DNA from: Arbacia lixula
Lineage: Eukaryota > Echinodermata > Echinoidea > Arbacioida > Arbaciidae
Reading direction: 5' to 3'
Length of the DNA stretch: 64,000 bases
NCBI GenBank assembly: GCA_963669155.1
Contig: OZ022578.1
Coordinates: 8,803,230 to 8,867,229, forward strand
Numbering within the stretch: position 1 is the first letter of the stretch; the number at the start of each line of letters is the position of its first letter. Made by a program: the position numbers and the translations under genes. A model generated the notes under the pieces. That model made no database searches, was not told where the DNA came from, and saw only the letters and a program-made list of their open reading frames with translations. Positions 32,001-44,046 of this stretch are shown here, piece by piece.

Positions 32001-32851
32001 CTACCTGTGGGCTAGTGGATACTTAAAAGATTTTACTGGGTTTTTACTGAGCTTTTACCGGGCAAGCATTTGTATTCTTAAAGCAGTCCATGTGTATGCA
32101 TTAGGAAAAACAATACAGAATAAACAATTCACCAGATACATTAACATAAAAGACATTTCAAACATGTACTTTAGTAGCAAACAGCATGTCCTACTTACAG
32201 CCTTTAAATTTTGGCTACTTTGTGCCCCAGTCATAAATATTGCAAAGCTAACATCACAAAATCATGATTTATTGCAATTACAAGTGCATTTTGGGGCCTG
32301 AGAAGGCTACCTTGCTAAAGTAAATGTGAAATGAAATTGCCATGGTTACATTCCTGCACAAATGTTGTTTGTATGATTGTTATGTTACAATATTTGAATC
32401 ATTGCAAAAGAGAACTTAGTATAGAATAATCCACTTTTTTAATGTATTCATAACTTTTACCCTAAGTTTGTAGTAATGCTGCATTACAATCATCAGTAGC
32501 TAGTGATTCAGTTTCAATGGATGGAATGTGCTCTGAATCTTTTAGTTATTGCTTCTTGGACAAACCTCAGACAAGCTCTGGGGATACCGTTGGAACGAAG
32601 GCGTGACATTAGCATCCATAACATAATGGTCTATTTGCTTGTACCTTCACATCTGCCCTTTTCTGTTTCCGTCCAGATATTTATGTGGGTACAGCTACTA
32701 CCTGTCCCTACACCATCGGTCAGAGAACTCTGTCTTTATACATGTACCTCCCCTGAGCCAGCCTTACTCCGGCCGGGAGCTGGCCGAGGGACTCCGAGCT
32801 GCAATCCTGTCCATGCTGCAACAGATCGAAGAGCGTGACGCATCATCGTGA
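20051..32851 (+). CDS. PGPEP1: Pyroglutamyl-peptidase I, complete 5-exon gene
   Basis: Five exons join to 206 codons plus stop, against 209 aa in human PGPEP1: 20051-20084, 24847-25016, 30919-31032, 31455-31582 and 32677-32851. The enzyme (peptidase family C15, cytosolic) removes N-terminal pyroglutamate from peptides. Family signatures: TVVVTGFGPFGEHDVNASWV at 7-26, TLEQQGHNKGY with catalytic Glu85, YLCGYSYY with nucleophile Cys152, and FIHVPPL with His171. All three active-site residues are present, so the protein should be active. All introns are GT-AG. Introns 1 (4.8 kb) and 2 (5.9 kb) are swollen by mobile elements. It converges on the ATP8B-like gene about 16 kb downstream. Confidence 0.94.
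20296..21509. mobile_element. TTAA-flanked DNA transposon, interrupted copy
   Basis: TTAA at 20296-20299 and 21506-21509. Its left part (to about 20460) and right part (from about 21230) both match the shorter copy at 54603-55022; about 770 bases between them are extra. Shared blocks: GTATAAAATCTCAC, CTTGTTTAC.TTTGAAA, ACTTTGCTTAAAGT and ATTTGACCTGCAAAA-type ends. No transposase frame. Lies in PGPEP1 intron 1. Confidence 0.65.
22230..22385 (-). mobile_element. tRNA-related SINE fragment
   Basis: On the minus strand a B-box-like GATTCAAGTCC follows AAGCAAGCAGTAGAGCCA, resembling the tRNA-like part of the SINE units at 25.8-26.6 kb. It is diverged and has no clear ends. Confidence 0.35.
22416..22643. 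mobile_element. Hairpin MITE, copy B
   Basis: Near-perfect palindrome flanked by TA. The left end CACTCCAGCTCAAAGGAATT is inverted as AATTCCTTTGAGCTGTAGTG. The centre GAGGCTAAAGCATC joins arms ending TTCAGCATGAAACATGATGC. Confidence 0.9.
22821..23051. mobile_element. Hairpin MITE, copy C
   Basis: Same family and orientation-independent structure as copy B, only about 180 bases away. The right arm has small changes (CACGCTGGACACACTGG). It is followed directly by a stray terminus, CACTACAGCTCAAATG. Confidence 0.88.
24297..24360 (+). repeat. CA-type microsatellite
   Basis: ACAGACATA units grade into a pure CA run near 24340-24357. Confidence 0.9.
24847..25016 (+). CDS. PGPEP1: PGPEP1 exon 2
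   Basis: Acceptor AATCTCAACAG precedes and donor GTCAGT follows. Encodes GFGPFGEHDVNASWVAVQEL through LWKEYNPV (residues 12-68). A second GT three bases earlier would drop one Val; the chosen site matches the family length. Confidence 0.92.
25761..26713. mobile_element. SINE insertion with triplicated, inverted 5' part and 13-bp target duplication
   Basis: AAAGTAACAATTT occurs at 25761-25773 and again at 26701-26713, directly after a run of As. Inside are three head-to-tail copies of a unit of about 306 bases, starting near 25771, 26076 and 26383 (the third is partial). Each carries, on the minus strand, a tRNA-like stretch with a B box GGTTCAAATCC (plus strand 25906-25916 in copy 1). After a (ATGGAAAC)4 run at about 26603-26635 the sequence switches strand: 26637-26693 is the reverse complement of about 25800-25860 and runs into poly(A). 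The copies are almost identical, so the event is recent. Confidence 0.85.
27000..27300 (-). mobile_element. Probable LINE 3' UTR remnant
   Basis: Read on the minus strand, the tail AATAAATTTGAATTGAATTT follows a TG/TA-rich segment typical of LINE 3' ends. No reverse-transcriptase coding sequence is present. Confidence 0.4.
28199..28421. mobile_element. Short MITE with TAGCCTGGCT ends
   Basis: TAGCCTGGCTGCCAAACTC ... GGCATTT on the left is inverted as AAATGCCTGGAAGCCAGGCTA on the right. About 220 bp with no coding content. Confidence 0.55.
29733..30873 (+). mobile_element. Pearl/Helentron-like element, copy 2 (best preserved)
   Basis: Starts TATGCCTTCCGCCACGAAGT, followed by (GTCC)n at about 29780-29830. 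The core consists of units with AAAGGTCAATGAACTT and GGATCACTACTTG. It ends with the inverted motif GGCGGAGGCATA, the perfect hairpin CGACTGCGCGGCAGTCG, AATTGCT and CTAG before a T. Located in PGPEP1 intron 2. Confidence 0.8.
30919..31032 (+). CDS. PGPEP1: PGPEP1 exon 3 (catalytic Glu)
   Basis: 38 codons, phase 0, between TTTGCAG and GTCAGT. Contains VHTGVSS and TLEQQGHNKGY (Glu85). A Pearl-like element ends only 45 bases before this exon. Confidence 0.93.
31268..31373. mobile_element. Tiny CTG-flanked MITE
   Basis: 106 bp. GAGCCATATTAATGAAAC ... GTTTCATGAAAATGGCCC, with inner CTTACTAACCTAGTT against AACTAGGCTTAGTAA. Direct CTG at 31265-31267 and 31374-31376. The small size suggests a Harbinger-type derivative. 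Confidence 0.65.
31455..31582 (+). CDS. PGPEP1: PGPEP1 exon 4
   Basis: Acceptor TTCTCTTCAG precedes and donor GTGAGG follows. Residues 107-148, a Cys-containing loop and the segment ending VSYDAG; the Arg codon is split. Confidence 0.9.
31669..31886. mobile_element. Hairpin MITE, copy D
   Basis: Fourth copy of the CACTACAGCTCAAAGGAATT palindrome, TA on both sides, in PGPEP1 intron 4. The centre is GCTTTAGCCTAAAGC. Confidence 0.88.
32677..32851 (+). CDS. PGPEP1: PGPEP1 exon 5 (catalytic Cys and His, stop)
   Basis: Acceptor TTTCCGTCCAG precedes. Encodes YLCGYSYYLSL (Cys152) and FIHVPPLSQPY (His171), and ends at TGA 32849-32851. Confidence 0.93.
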
Positions 32852-35800
32852 CGTCAACGCAATCCCCTCGTATCAGTGGCAAGCACGCAGAAGTAGTATC
32901 AATTTTTTCTTTTGATGTCATGGGCACCATGTTTTTTTTTATGTATATTCATGCTTTTCTTTCATTTAGCTGATCATGGTGATCGATTATGTTGCCATAA
33001 ATGTCAATGAAGTTGACAGAGATGAATGCTTATATTTTAATAGCCTAAAGTTTAAAGCTGATGTTTTCAAAAGATTAATTTGCAAAAGATTAATCCATGG
33101 ACTACGCTGGGTGTAGGTATTGAGTTGAAGTTCGTATGCCTCTGCTATTATCATGAAGCTTTACAAAAGCAAAGGAGACACATATTTTGAAACTATTTTG
33201 TTGGAATCAAAAGAAACAAAATATAGACAAGTTTAATATGCAATTGTGTAATATGATTTTAATTGGTGCCCATGTAGCAATTGTTATTAGATTCACAATG
33301 AAGTCCATATCTCATATAAACATATCTCTCAGATAGTGTAGGAATAAACACTAAGAACAGGCTGATTTGGGGAAAAAATAATAGAATAATGATATGAACC
33401 ACAATGGCAGAAATTAGGGCAAAGTGGGACAAATTACAATCACAAATTATTGTGTGAAATATAATCTGCAGCCATTAAAACCTTTCTGGGTAGTTAAATT
33501 TGTTCCATAGAGTCGTTAATATACGTGTAACTTTCATTGTCGTTGTCATTGTTCACAAAACATAAAGATGACAATGCCTAGCACAAGTGCATCATGCATG
33601 CACTTAGTATGCAATATTTGATCATGTGTTAAGCATTTAAGATCATAATCTTATCGTTTTTATTTTCCTTAGACTCTTATTGATCTGCTTCTCTGGTAAA
33701 AGCCAACTTGTTCTTAGGGCTTTGCACACTGTTAAGAAGTTATCTATCGACCATGTGTCAAATGAACTCTGTATGCAATGAATGCATGTACATTATCGGT
33801 GTAGAGCTAGAACTGGTTAGTAATATCAGTGTACATTAGATCTCGTGTACATACTTGTACCATACCATCTTGTGTGTGTGTGTGTGTCTGAGCTCAATGT
33901 ATTCTTCATGCAAAGTGTAGAATCCAGTAAAATATGAAATGGTGAAATAAATGTAACATGAAACCATAGAAAGTGTGAATTAGGGTGAGTTGGGCAGAGA
34001 TTACTGTAGTCTTGCATCTAATAGTTTTAAGTCGACTGAATCATCTTATGTCTGATCCCACCTATCCATTTCTATGTCTTGAAATGTGTTTGTATAGAAC
34101 CAAGGTTCTTGTGAGTCTCGATTTCATGTAGAATGAAAACCATGTGTAGATTCTCCTTTTGAAAATGATACATGTATAAAGAGAAAATTGTGCTAGTCAT
34201 TTTAAACAGAACTTTGATACCTAGGGTGTAGCACACGGCCTATTATTGCAGAGTGCAAACTAGAGTGTATCTTAATGGCCATGCTTTGTTCTGCATTGCA
34301 AAGCTGCAAGTACTGTGATGCCCATTTCATCTGTCATGTATTTGCATGCTGCTGAATAGTAAAATGCCTGTAGAAAACATGAAATTGACCATGTCATTAC
34401 TTTTACCAAGAGGGTGGACAAGAGGGATAACAATGTTATGGTATTTTCAAAATTAATACTGTAAATACAGTTAAAGTTTGATAGAAATTTGTTGGCTGCT
34501 AATGTGGATAATTATAGATTTCTTGCATTTTTCTTTGGAGCGATTGATACTCTACACATTGATAATAGGAAAATATATGACATTCAAGGCATTGAAGTGT
34601 ACTCACATGACCATCTCATTTACTTTCTTTTTGTTAAATAAAATTCATATTTATACAACTCTACTTAAACTTGATTTACAGGTTATTTTGAATATTGTCA
34701 ACCTACGCCAGTGTGACTAACACAAACTCAGGTTTGTTTTCTTTCATTTTAATTCATTTGTTATTATTTTTCAACAGTGTGAAAAGTTTTTATGTTTAAC
34801 ACCTGTTAATAATAATATGTCTTGTTACATTAGGCAATGACTACCGCTGAAACCTGAAGGCTATTTACTCCCAGCGTGAAGCAGTCGGAATAAAATCTTA
34901 ATAGTTGCAAACATTGCCTTAGAATATTCTGCCAACAGATAGGGGATACATGTACATGTACCAATTGCATGTCGAAACACACACTTTTTCATGGTATTGT
35001 GCAAACATTTTTTTTGGTAACATGTAGTAATATGAGCTGATATTAATCATGATTGATGTGGAACATGTATTATTTTATTTCTTGACTTTTCATCCTCAAA
35101 CTGAATTCACAATGTAATTGATGCTAGTGCCTTTGTTTCATTTTGGTCAGAAAGTCAGATAAATGTAGAATGGATTAACGTGTCTTTACTTGCATTTAAT
35201 TGTTGTTTGTAATTGTACAGTACCTAGTGCTTTCCAACCCACTATGGTTTTATCACTGATTCCTTCAATTAAGCACCTGCTCTACCAGACACACTCTTAA
35301 TGTGCACAGCTGGTATGTAATGCTCTCACCATCAAAATAACAATTAGAGAGAGTCAGAGAGATAGGAGAAAGTGATTACAGTTTGGACATATACAAATAA
35401 GGTATAATTCAATTTACCAGCAGTCAGAAGTTAAGTATTAATACATGTGGACACAAATACTAGACATGCTGCTACGGTTGCCAAGTTGAATAAAGGGAAG
35501 AAACTTTTTAATCTAAATTGGAATATGGCACCAAATGCTTGGTCCTTTCCTTGGCATATTTCCCCATAAGCTGGCAATTTGACCTATCTTTGTATTATGG
35601 GAATATTCATCATTACAGATTATTTGTCCATATAACGTCATGACCACAACTGTTTGCATAACAGGGTTGCATTTTTGTTATTTCACAAGTTGATTGCATG
35701 TAGTGGTATGTACAAACAAATGAGTCAGAGAAAAACACGAAATCTAATATATTTGTTTCAGCTGTAAATGTACATACACTGTACAAATACATGGTGTAAT

Positions 35801-36575
35801 ATATTTCATGTACACATATTGTACTCAATGACTGAAAAGATTTAATTGTGGTGGACAGTATATCTAAAGCTCAGTAGAGTTAAAAGTGTTAGGTGTTAAG
35901 AATCATTACTAACACTAAAAGGACAGCATCGAACGAGAACTTTTAAATTAACAGTCATGAGACTGTAAGATATGCATGTCATATTTGCAAAGCTGCCCTG
36001 TACATACAACATGTACATGTATGTGTTCATTTCTGTTTTTGACAACTTTCATCTAGTGTGTAATGTCGATCATTATTGAGAAAGAAAATGAAATGTCCAT
36101 TGTATGTGTACATCCCTTTTTGGCAACTTTGAACCATTATGTAATCTTTATCATTATTGAAGAAGAAAAATGAAATGCCCCTCACTTATTGACTTTGTAT
36201 TGATTATTTAGATTGCTTGCCTGTGGACTTGTACGATATATTTTGTTTCTCTTATCAACACTTAAGGAATGTGTCGTACCATACTAGTTTTTATTCACTG
36301 ATGAATGTAATGCTATGAAAAGGAGTAATATTAGGGGATGGTTCACATTATTTTTCTGGTATAATTTCATACAATATACATGTATGCATTTAGACCCTCT
36401 TAATTACGGTACTTGATTTGATATTATCATACCATGATTTTGTGCCTGTTTTTTTGCATGGTGTTGGTCTACACAACACCTTGCAGAGTTTGCCTGACAT
36501 AGCAAGAACAATTGTCTGTATAGATCAGAGCATTGCTGAGAGCAATACTGCTGTAACTTACCGCTCATATATCTG
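32852..36575. other. PGPEP1 3' UTR and gene-poor DNA
   Basis: AT-rich. It holds a short TG run near 33872-33886 and a loose duplication of about 60 bases (36035-36090 and 36105-36170, both with CATTATTGA.AAGAAAATGAAATG). No exon recognised. Confidence 0.5.
33946..33951 (+). terminator. Candidate poly(A) signal downstream of PGPEP1
   Basis: AATAAA about 1.1 kb after the stop. Another AATAAA lies at 33343. Which one is used cannot be told from the sequence. Confidence 0.3.
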
Positions 36576-37525
36576 GGGCCGTATTCCATAAACAAGATAA
36601 GCATGCTTAAGTCAAAAAATGTAAGCAATTTGTCTTTTCTTCTGTCTAAGACAAAATTCTTAGCCAAAATGCGTATTCCATAAAAATTTGGCTAAGAATT
36701 TTGTCGTAGAACTTGGCTAAGATTTTTTGCTTAGCTAAGACAGATTTAGGATGTATGGCTAAGTAACTTTTCTTAAAATTGTACACTTAGTATTCTATAA
36801 ACTACAAATGGCTGAGAATTTTGCCCTAACTGTAAGACAGCTGTGAGTTGTCTTAACTTTGGGGTAGCAGCATGGCTGCGCACAGTATGGCAGCTTCATC
36901 CACCGTGCGCTTGCACCATAACCAGCATGACTGCATATTTCTGCTAAATGCGCGTTAATTTTTATTGTCAAAGGTTGGATGCGCGATTTCTTTTACGCAT
37001 AGCCATTAGTAAGCAAGATGTAAGATTAACGGAAGAAAACTCTAGGCAAAATGTGTACATATTTGACAATTGCACATTCTCGTTCCAAATACCTCTATTT
37101 TCAACTTGCATTCATACTGGTGAAATGTCGGCACGGTATGTATAACATCACTTATCTCATCTATGATGACATTGCCCCTATGGCAAATAGGAACTATCCT
37201 ATTGAGCCCACAGACAAGGTATGCATAGCTTTAACGTTAGATTCAATGCTGGTGCGATTTTTGCTTTAACACGTAAAATGCATTGACTTTTCACCGCGGG
37301 GGAGCTGTTCGTGGAAGTACGAGTGTGATGAAAGTTGCGTGACGTCACCAATTTTCTCATGACGTCAACGAATTTTAAGATTTGGCTTAGCCAAATCGTC
37401 TGACCTAAGAAAATTTGCTTAAGTTTATGGAATACCGTTAGGACAAATTTCTTAGACAAGAAAAACGCTAAGACAAATTGCTTAGACTTGAGCAAAAATT
37501 CTTAAATGTTTATGGAATACGGCCC
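36576..37525. mobile_element. Harbinger-like MITE of about 950 bp, CTG target duplication
   Basis: Termini GGGCCGTATTCCATAAAC ... TTTATGGAATACGGCCC. Direct CTG lies at 36573-36575 and 37526-37528. Subterminal parts are filled with short inverted units such as TTGGCTAAG/CTTAGCCAA and CTTAGACAAG-like blocks. No transposase. Same target preference as the elements at 4775 and 31268. Confidence 0.8.
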
Positions 37526-37528
37526 CTG

Positions 37529-40500
37529 GGCACTAAGGAGTGTAACAGTATAAATAGATGGCAACTCGATTCCTGTATTGAATTTCTCTGGACGTTTACA
37601 GTATGATTGAATGGATAATTTGTGTCTTTGCAGTATATACCTGATCCAAACCTCTGTATATAATGGGATATGGCAATTAATTCCAGTATGAATGCAATGC
37701 AGTAGGAGAAACAGTATGTGGGTATACATGTAGGCACCTTGATTACTTACTAATACTAGTCTTGCTTTCACGCTGTTGGATGATTCTAGTTCAAAGTACC
37801 ACAACTCTATGTAGTCTGTTACTGCCACAATTAATGCTCTTTTCTCTCTTTTCATCACACATCTGGAGAAAAACATAGAGAGTGACTCATTTATTGCAGC
37901 CAGATCTGTTCATTGTAGAGATTAGAAATGTCCAAGAGCCTGGAGCCAAGACTACACAATATTTGCTTGATTAGTAGTGTTTTGGGGATGTGTAGGTTGG
38001 TGTTTGTGTAATATAATTGTTTACACGGTGCATTTTATCATGTCGAAAGGGGAGAAGGGTACTGAAGCATTACTTCATGAAGTATGCTGGCATCAGCTTG
38101 TTTCATGGAATTTTTTGTATGAGTTCTAAATTAAATACAACCTTGGTATGAATATAGAGGGTGTCTGAATAATTAGAAATCTCCCCAATAAAGCATAAAA
38201 GCGTGACTTTTCACTTGTGTTTTGGGACTTTGGATCAAATTCTTAAAAGTAGATTTGCAGTGAGCTGACCGTTTACCCCGTAGCACCCCTTCCCCCCCCC
38301 CCCCCCCCCCCCCTGCCCATTAGAAGCAGCGTTGAGGCTACCTTGGGTTAATCACACCGTATTATTAGGTCCTTTTCCTTCTTTAACCCATTAGTGGGTT
38401 ATTCATCACAAAGGAATACAACTGTATAACCATATGGCGTTACTGACAGTTGCAATATTTGTAGATATCCTGCATGGAAACCTATGAGGATCATTTTGAA
38501 GAGCTTGTATCCACAATATCCACAAGCCACTTCATGTAGAATCACTTTCGTGACTAACAGAAAAAAGAAAGAAAAAGTTTTCAGAAACAAATCAAAAAGC
38601 AAAATACTTTCGTGGTTTCAATAAAAGTCTGACTCTCTTGAAGAGCTTCAAAGCTAACCTTATTGCGATACCACAAAGTTTGTTTTAAAGGGGATCTAGT
38701 GTCCTATAGAAATAAATTCTTCATACATGTTATGTACATGTAGAAAATGCAGAGAAAGCTCCAGACAGAATTTTATACTATAATTGTGAACTCTATAGAT
38801 TGGAAAGAGTATAAACCAAATCCCTTAGTCACCAGTAATTGGAAGAAATGCCCATTGAGGGAGCACTGCATGTATTTAAAGGCAGAATAATTCAGCATGT
38901 TATGGTATGCAGAATCCCAAGTTATTTTACAGATACATCCCATTTGATTCTGGAGTGGCATATTGTCTAGAAGCATGAAATAATGCCTGTAAAAGAAGTA
39001 TGGGAAGATTTTCTTTTTCTATGTGGCTTCTTGTCAACACATGTAGAATAAAAACCTATGTATTTATTAGATTTTTGTTGTGTGGTGCGTGGATTATTTG
39101 AAGGAGAATTCATAGCTATGAACACTATGAACGTGGTCTTCTGTTACACAGTTGAAATTTCAAAGGGATGCTTTAAAATTTTGTGCGCGTGACAAAAGAC
39201 CGTGTACGGTAGATAGTGGAAGAAGGATTAACGTAGGTCTATAAAATCGGTAAGTTAAACCACCACTCTCATTACAATTATATCATTACAACTTCAGGAC
39301 TGTTGAATCTTACGTGTTTAATTGATTTTGAGACTGATAGAAACGAGTGGTATGATGGTTGGTACCACATCAACATCTGTCACATTTATTTCATTCTGAA
39401 AGTAATCACGATGCAGTGGATACCAGTACGGAGTCTAACAAGAGGATGGGAGGTGATTGTTAGAAGAGAGATGGTGTGATAAACAGAGAGAGAGAGGTGG
39501 AGGAGAGAAAGCATCATGCATATTCAATTGTGCAACACTACTGTACAACTGGCATTCAAGGTGACAAGGCTGGAGGTCAAAATTTAGACAAACGTTCATT
39601 TTTCAAATTTTCCTCAAGCTTTCACTCATTTACTAAAAAAAAAAAAAAAATCTGCTTAAACAGTATGGACCAGCTTGCCATACAATGTTGATTTTGTAGG
39701 TCTAACCTTGTATTTTCTTGCTAAAAAATGGAGAGGTAAAGACACAATGAGAAACCACAACAACTGAACTCTATTTATACCCATTTTATTAAAATCATCT
39801 AAATAATTCAATCTATAAAATTATGACATATATATATAATATATATAAACGGGTGAATGTACCTCACAAAACCTGATGTATGGAATATCAGCAGTACATA
39901 GATCATTAATAGTACAATAACATATAATTACATGACTTGTGAAAAATAATCATTCTGAAATGCATATAAATATCACTTTTCACCTCAATATACCAACATG
40001 ACAAAACATCTACTGCTCCCAATGTGTATAAGAATCAATTATTATAGGCATCTAGCAAAACTAAAGCCCCTAAAACATACTCTGAAAGCTAATACACCTA
40101 TGAACATTTTATGGAAATGAAAAGTGAAGAATGAATGTTGAAAAATTATAAAAAGATACAAGGAACATAAACTGTGCTACCAATACATTACATGACCAAC
40201 ATATTCCAATACACAGGAGATGCGCATGTAAACATTACAAGTAATAAAATAAATCTAAACAGGATTTTGAGCAAAATGAAAAGGATATACTTTTACAATC
40301 AAAGGTCATATTTAATGTTCCAATTAATTCATATTCATGTGATTCAATGAATAGTCTATATGCATGTCAATCTGTGAAACTTTTTCTCAGAAAATGTAAG
40401 TTAGCTTTGGTTAAAAAAATAAATAGCCTTGCCATTACCTTGATAGGACTGTATAAATATTTACATTAGTTTGTTTCTGCACTTGAGTAAAAAGTGCAAA

Positions 40501-41690
40501 TGTTTATTTGTTTCACTAAAGAAAAAAGGTTGTAAGAAAGTTGGAATGTATTCCAGTACAAACAAATGTAGAGTAATCTCGAAGTTATTGAATGTGAAAG
40601 AAGGTTATCTTTGTGAAATACATGTGGGCATCAAGCCAATACCAAACTGGTAAAAAAAAATCCTGAAACATTTTTGAAAGCATCTTAATACATATCTGCA
40701 ATAATATTCACTGAATTTGACTTTGGTGAGAGAGAGGGGGGAGGATAGGGTTTGAATATAATCAAAATGTACGATTCTAAGAAGGTATTTCTAATAATAG
40801 CAATATGATGAGGAGTGGCGGTACATCTTGGTGAAATATCGAAGTGTGAAGAGAATACACAGGAGTAGCACAAAAAAACCTCTATTAGTCTGTAAGGAAG
40901 AAAGTAAAACTGGTGTGATAAGTGCATTATGAGCACTGTGAAATTCTGATATAAACCTTCATGAAATATACAAGAGAATGAAAAAGTAAAGGTAAACTCT
41001 TATGAGTCGCAGCTCAATATGCAGCTCAAAACACAACAAACATTGGGGAACAAACATTTTTCTATCTATGATTCATAAATACATGTCTAAACTGACGTCA
41101 CATACATACACAGACAACACATGGGGAGCTGAGACCAGATGAAACAATAATTATGTACAAGTCATTGCTAAAAAAAGATGATATAACACGCTCCGTACAA
41201 AAAAAATACAAAATAGTACTCTGCTGATACACTGCACTTAACATAGATTTCTCTTTCAGCAATCTCTAAAATAATGAGCATCTGCTTCTTCCTGAACTTG
41301 TGAAAGACTTGATTTCTTTTTTAAAAACCATGCAACTTCATGTATTGAACCACGTGATAAGCTAAAGCTCTACATTCACAATTTTGCCAACAGAAATCTG
41401 TGATAGATAGACACACTGTAGTATTTTGAAGGTTGCCAAATTTTGATTTGAGAATGTTATGCATGTGTGTATATTTTTTAGTAGACAACATTAACAATTA
41501 TCAAATGGTCAAAAATGTTTTGTTTTAATACATTTATAAAGTCTTTTTCTTCAGGGAATACACAATGAAATATTTATGTGTATCGCAGTGCACATGTATT
41601 AACAATGTTTTAAAGAGATAATTATTTCACAAATGAAGCTGGAAAATGTCAAGCGCAGATAGTAGGCCAAAGTATGGGAAATGGATGAAC
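37529..41690. other. Gene-poor interval
   Basis: AT-rich DNA with an A run near 39635-39649 and a short TA-rich tract near 39828-39847. No conserved frame is seen; frames here lack homology or start/stop logic. Confidence 0.45.
38292..38313 (+). repeat. Uninterrupted run of 22 C
   Basis: A homopolymer of cytosine (G on the other strand) preceded by CCCCTT and followed by TGCCC. It may fold as an i-motif or G-quadruplex and is prone to assembly or sequencing error. Confidence 0.9.
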
Positions 41691-41699
41691 AGAACAGTA

Positions 41700-41832
41700 T
41701 AGGTATATGGAGAGAGAGGGAGAGAGAAGGATTGAGTAAGGAGAAGAGAGAAAGAGGAGGAAGAAGGAAGAGGAATACAGAGGGATGAAGGGAAAGACAG
41801 AAGAAACAAAAAGGGGAGGCAGAAGGGGGGTA

Positions 41833-41884
<52 letters not shown>

Positions 41885-42000
41885 GAGAGAGAGAGAGAGA
41901 TGCACATAGACATCAGGAACACAAGGATGAGTGAGAGCGAGATACAGGTAAAAGAGGAAGAGTGACATGTACACGAAGAACTGAAAGTTAGAGAGAGAGG
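41700..42000 (+). repeat. Purine-rich GA microsatellite
   Basis: GA dinucleotides dominate, purest at about 41837-41900, with AGG/AAG variants on either side. The 233-codon minus-strand frame rich in Ser and Leu is an artefact of this tract. Confidence 0.9.
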
Positions 42001-43235
42001 GGTAAAATCCAGAGGGGTTGCAAGAGACATGATGTAACTTAGCGTCAGCAGCAAAATATTATTTGTCACATCCAATCTGTCACTTTTAAAATTCCTATTG
42101 TTGTCTTGACACCATACATGTAGCACTATGACATCACATAATGATTTCACTAAAATCAGCCCAATCAGGGCTTTTACACTATACAAACCCACAGACAGCT
42201 TACTTCTACAATTACCGGTATGTGAAGATACAATGAAATAAAACTTACATACATGTACCACACTATAGGTATTGTACTGTTTGATTAGTAATATACACAT
42301 TCATTCTTTTATATACAATGTTCAAATCACATTGAAAGTCACAAGAGTCAAACTCATTCACCACAATCTACATGGCATTTTCATGACCTGAATGTACAAA
42401 ATTCAGCCTAAAAATTTGCTGATGACCTAAGTACAGAGAATTATTTTGATCAAGGCATGATTTATTTTTTTCATTCATACATATACGCACAAATATACAC
42501 AGTGATAAGTCACCATAGTTATTGACTTATGTCAAAAACGCTTTGCCCATTCTTTACAAAAAGTAGGACTGAATGAATCCCATGAAAGGCACAGTAAAAA
42601 TCTTGCTTACATGTACCTACACAAGAACAAAATGTGGAAAATTACCTGAAATAAAGTATTAGAATGATGTAAAATGAAGTAACAAAAAGACTTTGTATGA
42701 TACATAAATCTATGAATATGATTAAGTGTAAGTTTTTACCGCAAAAACAATATCCTATGGGGTCCTACTAAATGTTATACACAGACAGTACAATGGTATA
42801 CTCAGCCAAAACTAATACAGAAAGCATACCTCTTTTATAGAAGAAATACATAAAGTGATACAAAATGTGCAGCAAATAAAAGACACTATAATCCAGGCTA
42901 TACAACTAATTAATAATTCACAAGCATGCTAGTTTGTACAAGTACACATAGCTAGATCATTGAAACAAGACAGGCTTAAGGAAATCTTAGTTCTTATTGT
43001 TCACATAGAGACATATAGACACTCCAGTGGGTTTTGTGAATGTGTTCATTTTTGATAACAGAAATATGCAATATGTCACAATATATGTGAACAACACCTC
43101 ACTGTGGCATGCATACATATTTCATTTCTACGGGGTCAGATGAGATACACGACATGTAGGTCACGGTGCATTAACATATTTAGCAGAGCACCACTTCCAA
43201 CATGAGAGCAGTAGAAAGAAGGTATCTTCCTGAAA

Positions 43236-44046
43236 GTTTAGATCCAATCCAATCCACACACCATGTTAGCACATAAATCAATTAGGCATAGGGGTCCAGA
43301 TGTGTGGAATTCTTTACCAAATAAACTTTGCAATATGTTGACGGAACATTTGTTTAAACGTACTGTCAAGCACATGCTCCTCTCTAACATGTAAACAATT
43401 GTTCATAACCTTGTTTTGATGATAAGCAATCAATTTGTTTTGTTAACCTGATGTGAGATTATCTTACATTATGTGGGCCATAGTTTCTATGACTACTTAA
43501 TGTTCTTAGTGTATTTGTTTTGTCTGTTTGTTTGTTTTTTGGTCTATTAGTCGACACCGACCTGACATTTTTGTTCTTGTTTTGCATCTGTTTCTTGTAT
43601 TATTCATATCATTGGCGTTTATATTTTGATATGAATGTGACAACTCCATATTAAAGTGGTTCATTGGGCAACCTCTCCTCCCCCCCCCCATCTCTTCTCA
43701 TTTTCGCTTGTATTTTCTTTATAATATTTTTGTATAAAGTGTAGGTAAGGGTTATATATCAAAACAAGCAAGTATTACTTTGAATGCATGTTATATTGAG
43801 TGTTATCTTATCTGCATTTGTTATGTTTTTGATAAGAAAGGTGTGGCAACCCTTCAAGCTGTAAGCTTATATTGTCAGACCTCTGTATGTTCAACTGTGT
43901 ACAAGTATATGTATGTCTTGATGCTTTGTACATAACTCTAATAGATTATCATTTGTCACATGTATACTTTCTATGCTATTTTTCGTATCACATTGTTTGT
44001 TATTGTTGAACTATGCAGGAATGAATAAATAAATAAATAAAATAAA
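43236..44046 (+). mobile_element. 3' end of a LINE with AAAT-type tail
   Basis: The frame ending at 43395 reads SIRHRGPDVWNSLPNKL and then FKRTVKHMLLSNM before TAA. The S-I-R-x-R-G-P-x-x-W-N-S-L-P block is a hallmark just before the stop of many animal LINE ORF2 proteins (CR1/Rex-like). A 3' UTR of about 640 bases follows and ends in AATAAATAAATAAATAAAAT. The 5' part is missing (5' truncated, as usual for LINEs). Confidence 0.75.

Noticed and set aside
41599-42300. 233-codon minus-strand open frame
   Set aside because: Mostly Ser/Leu/Pro repeats from a GA microsatellite read on the other strand.
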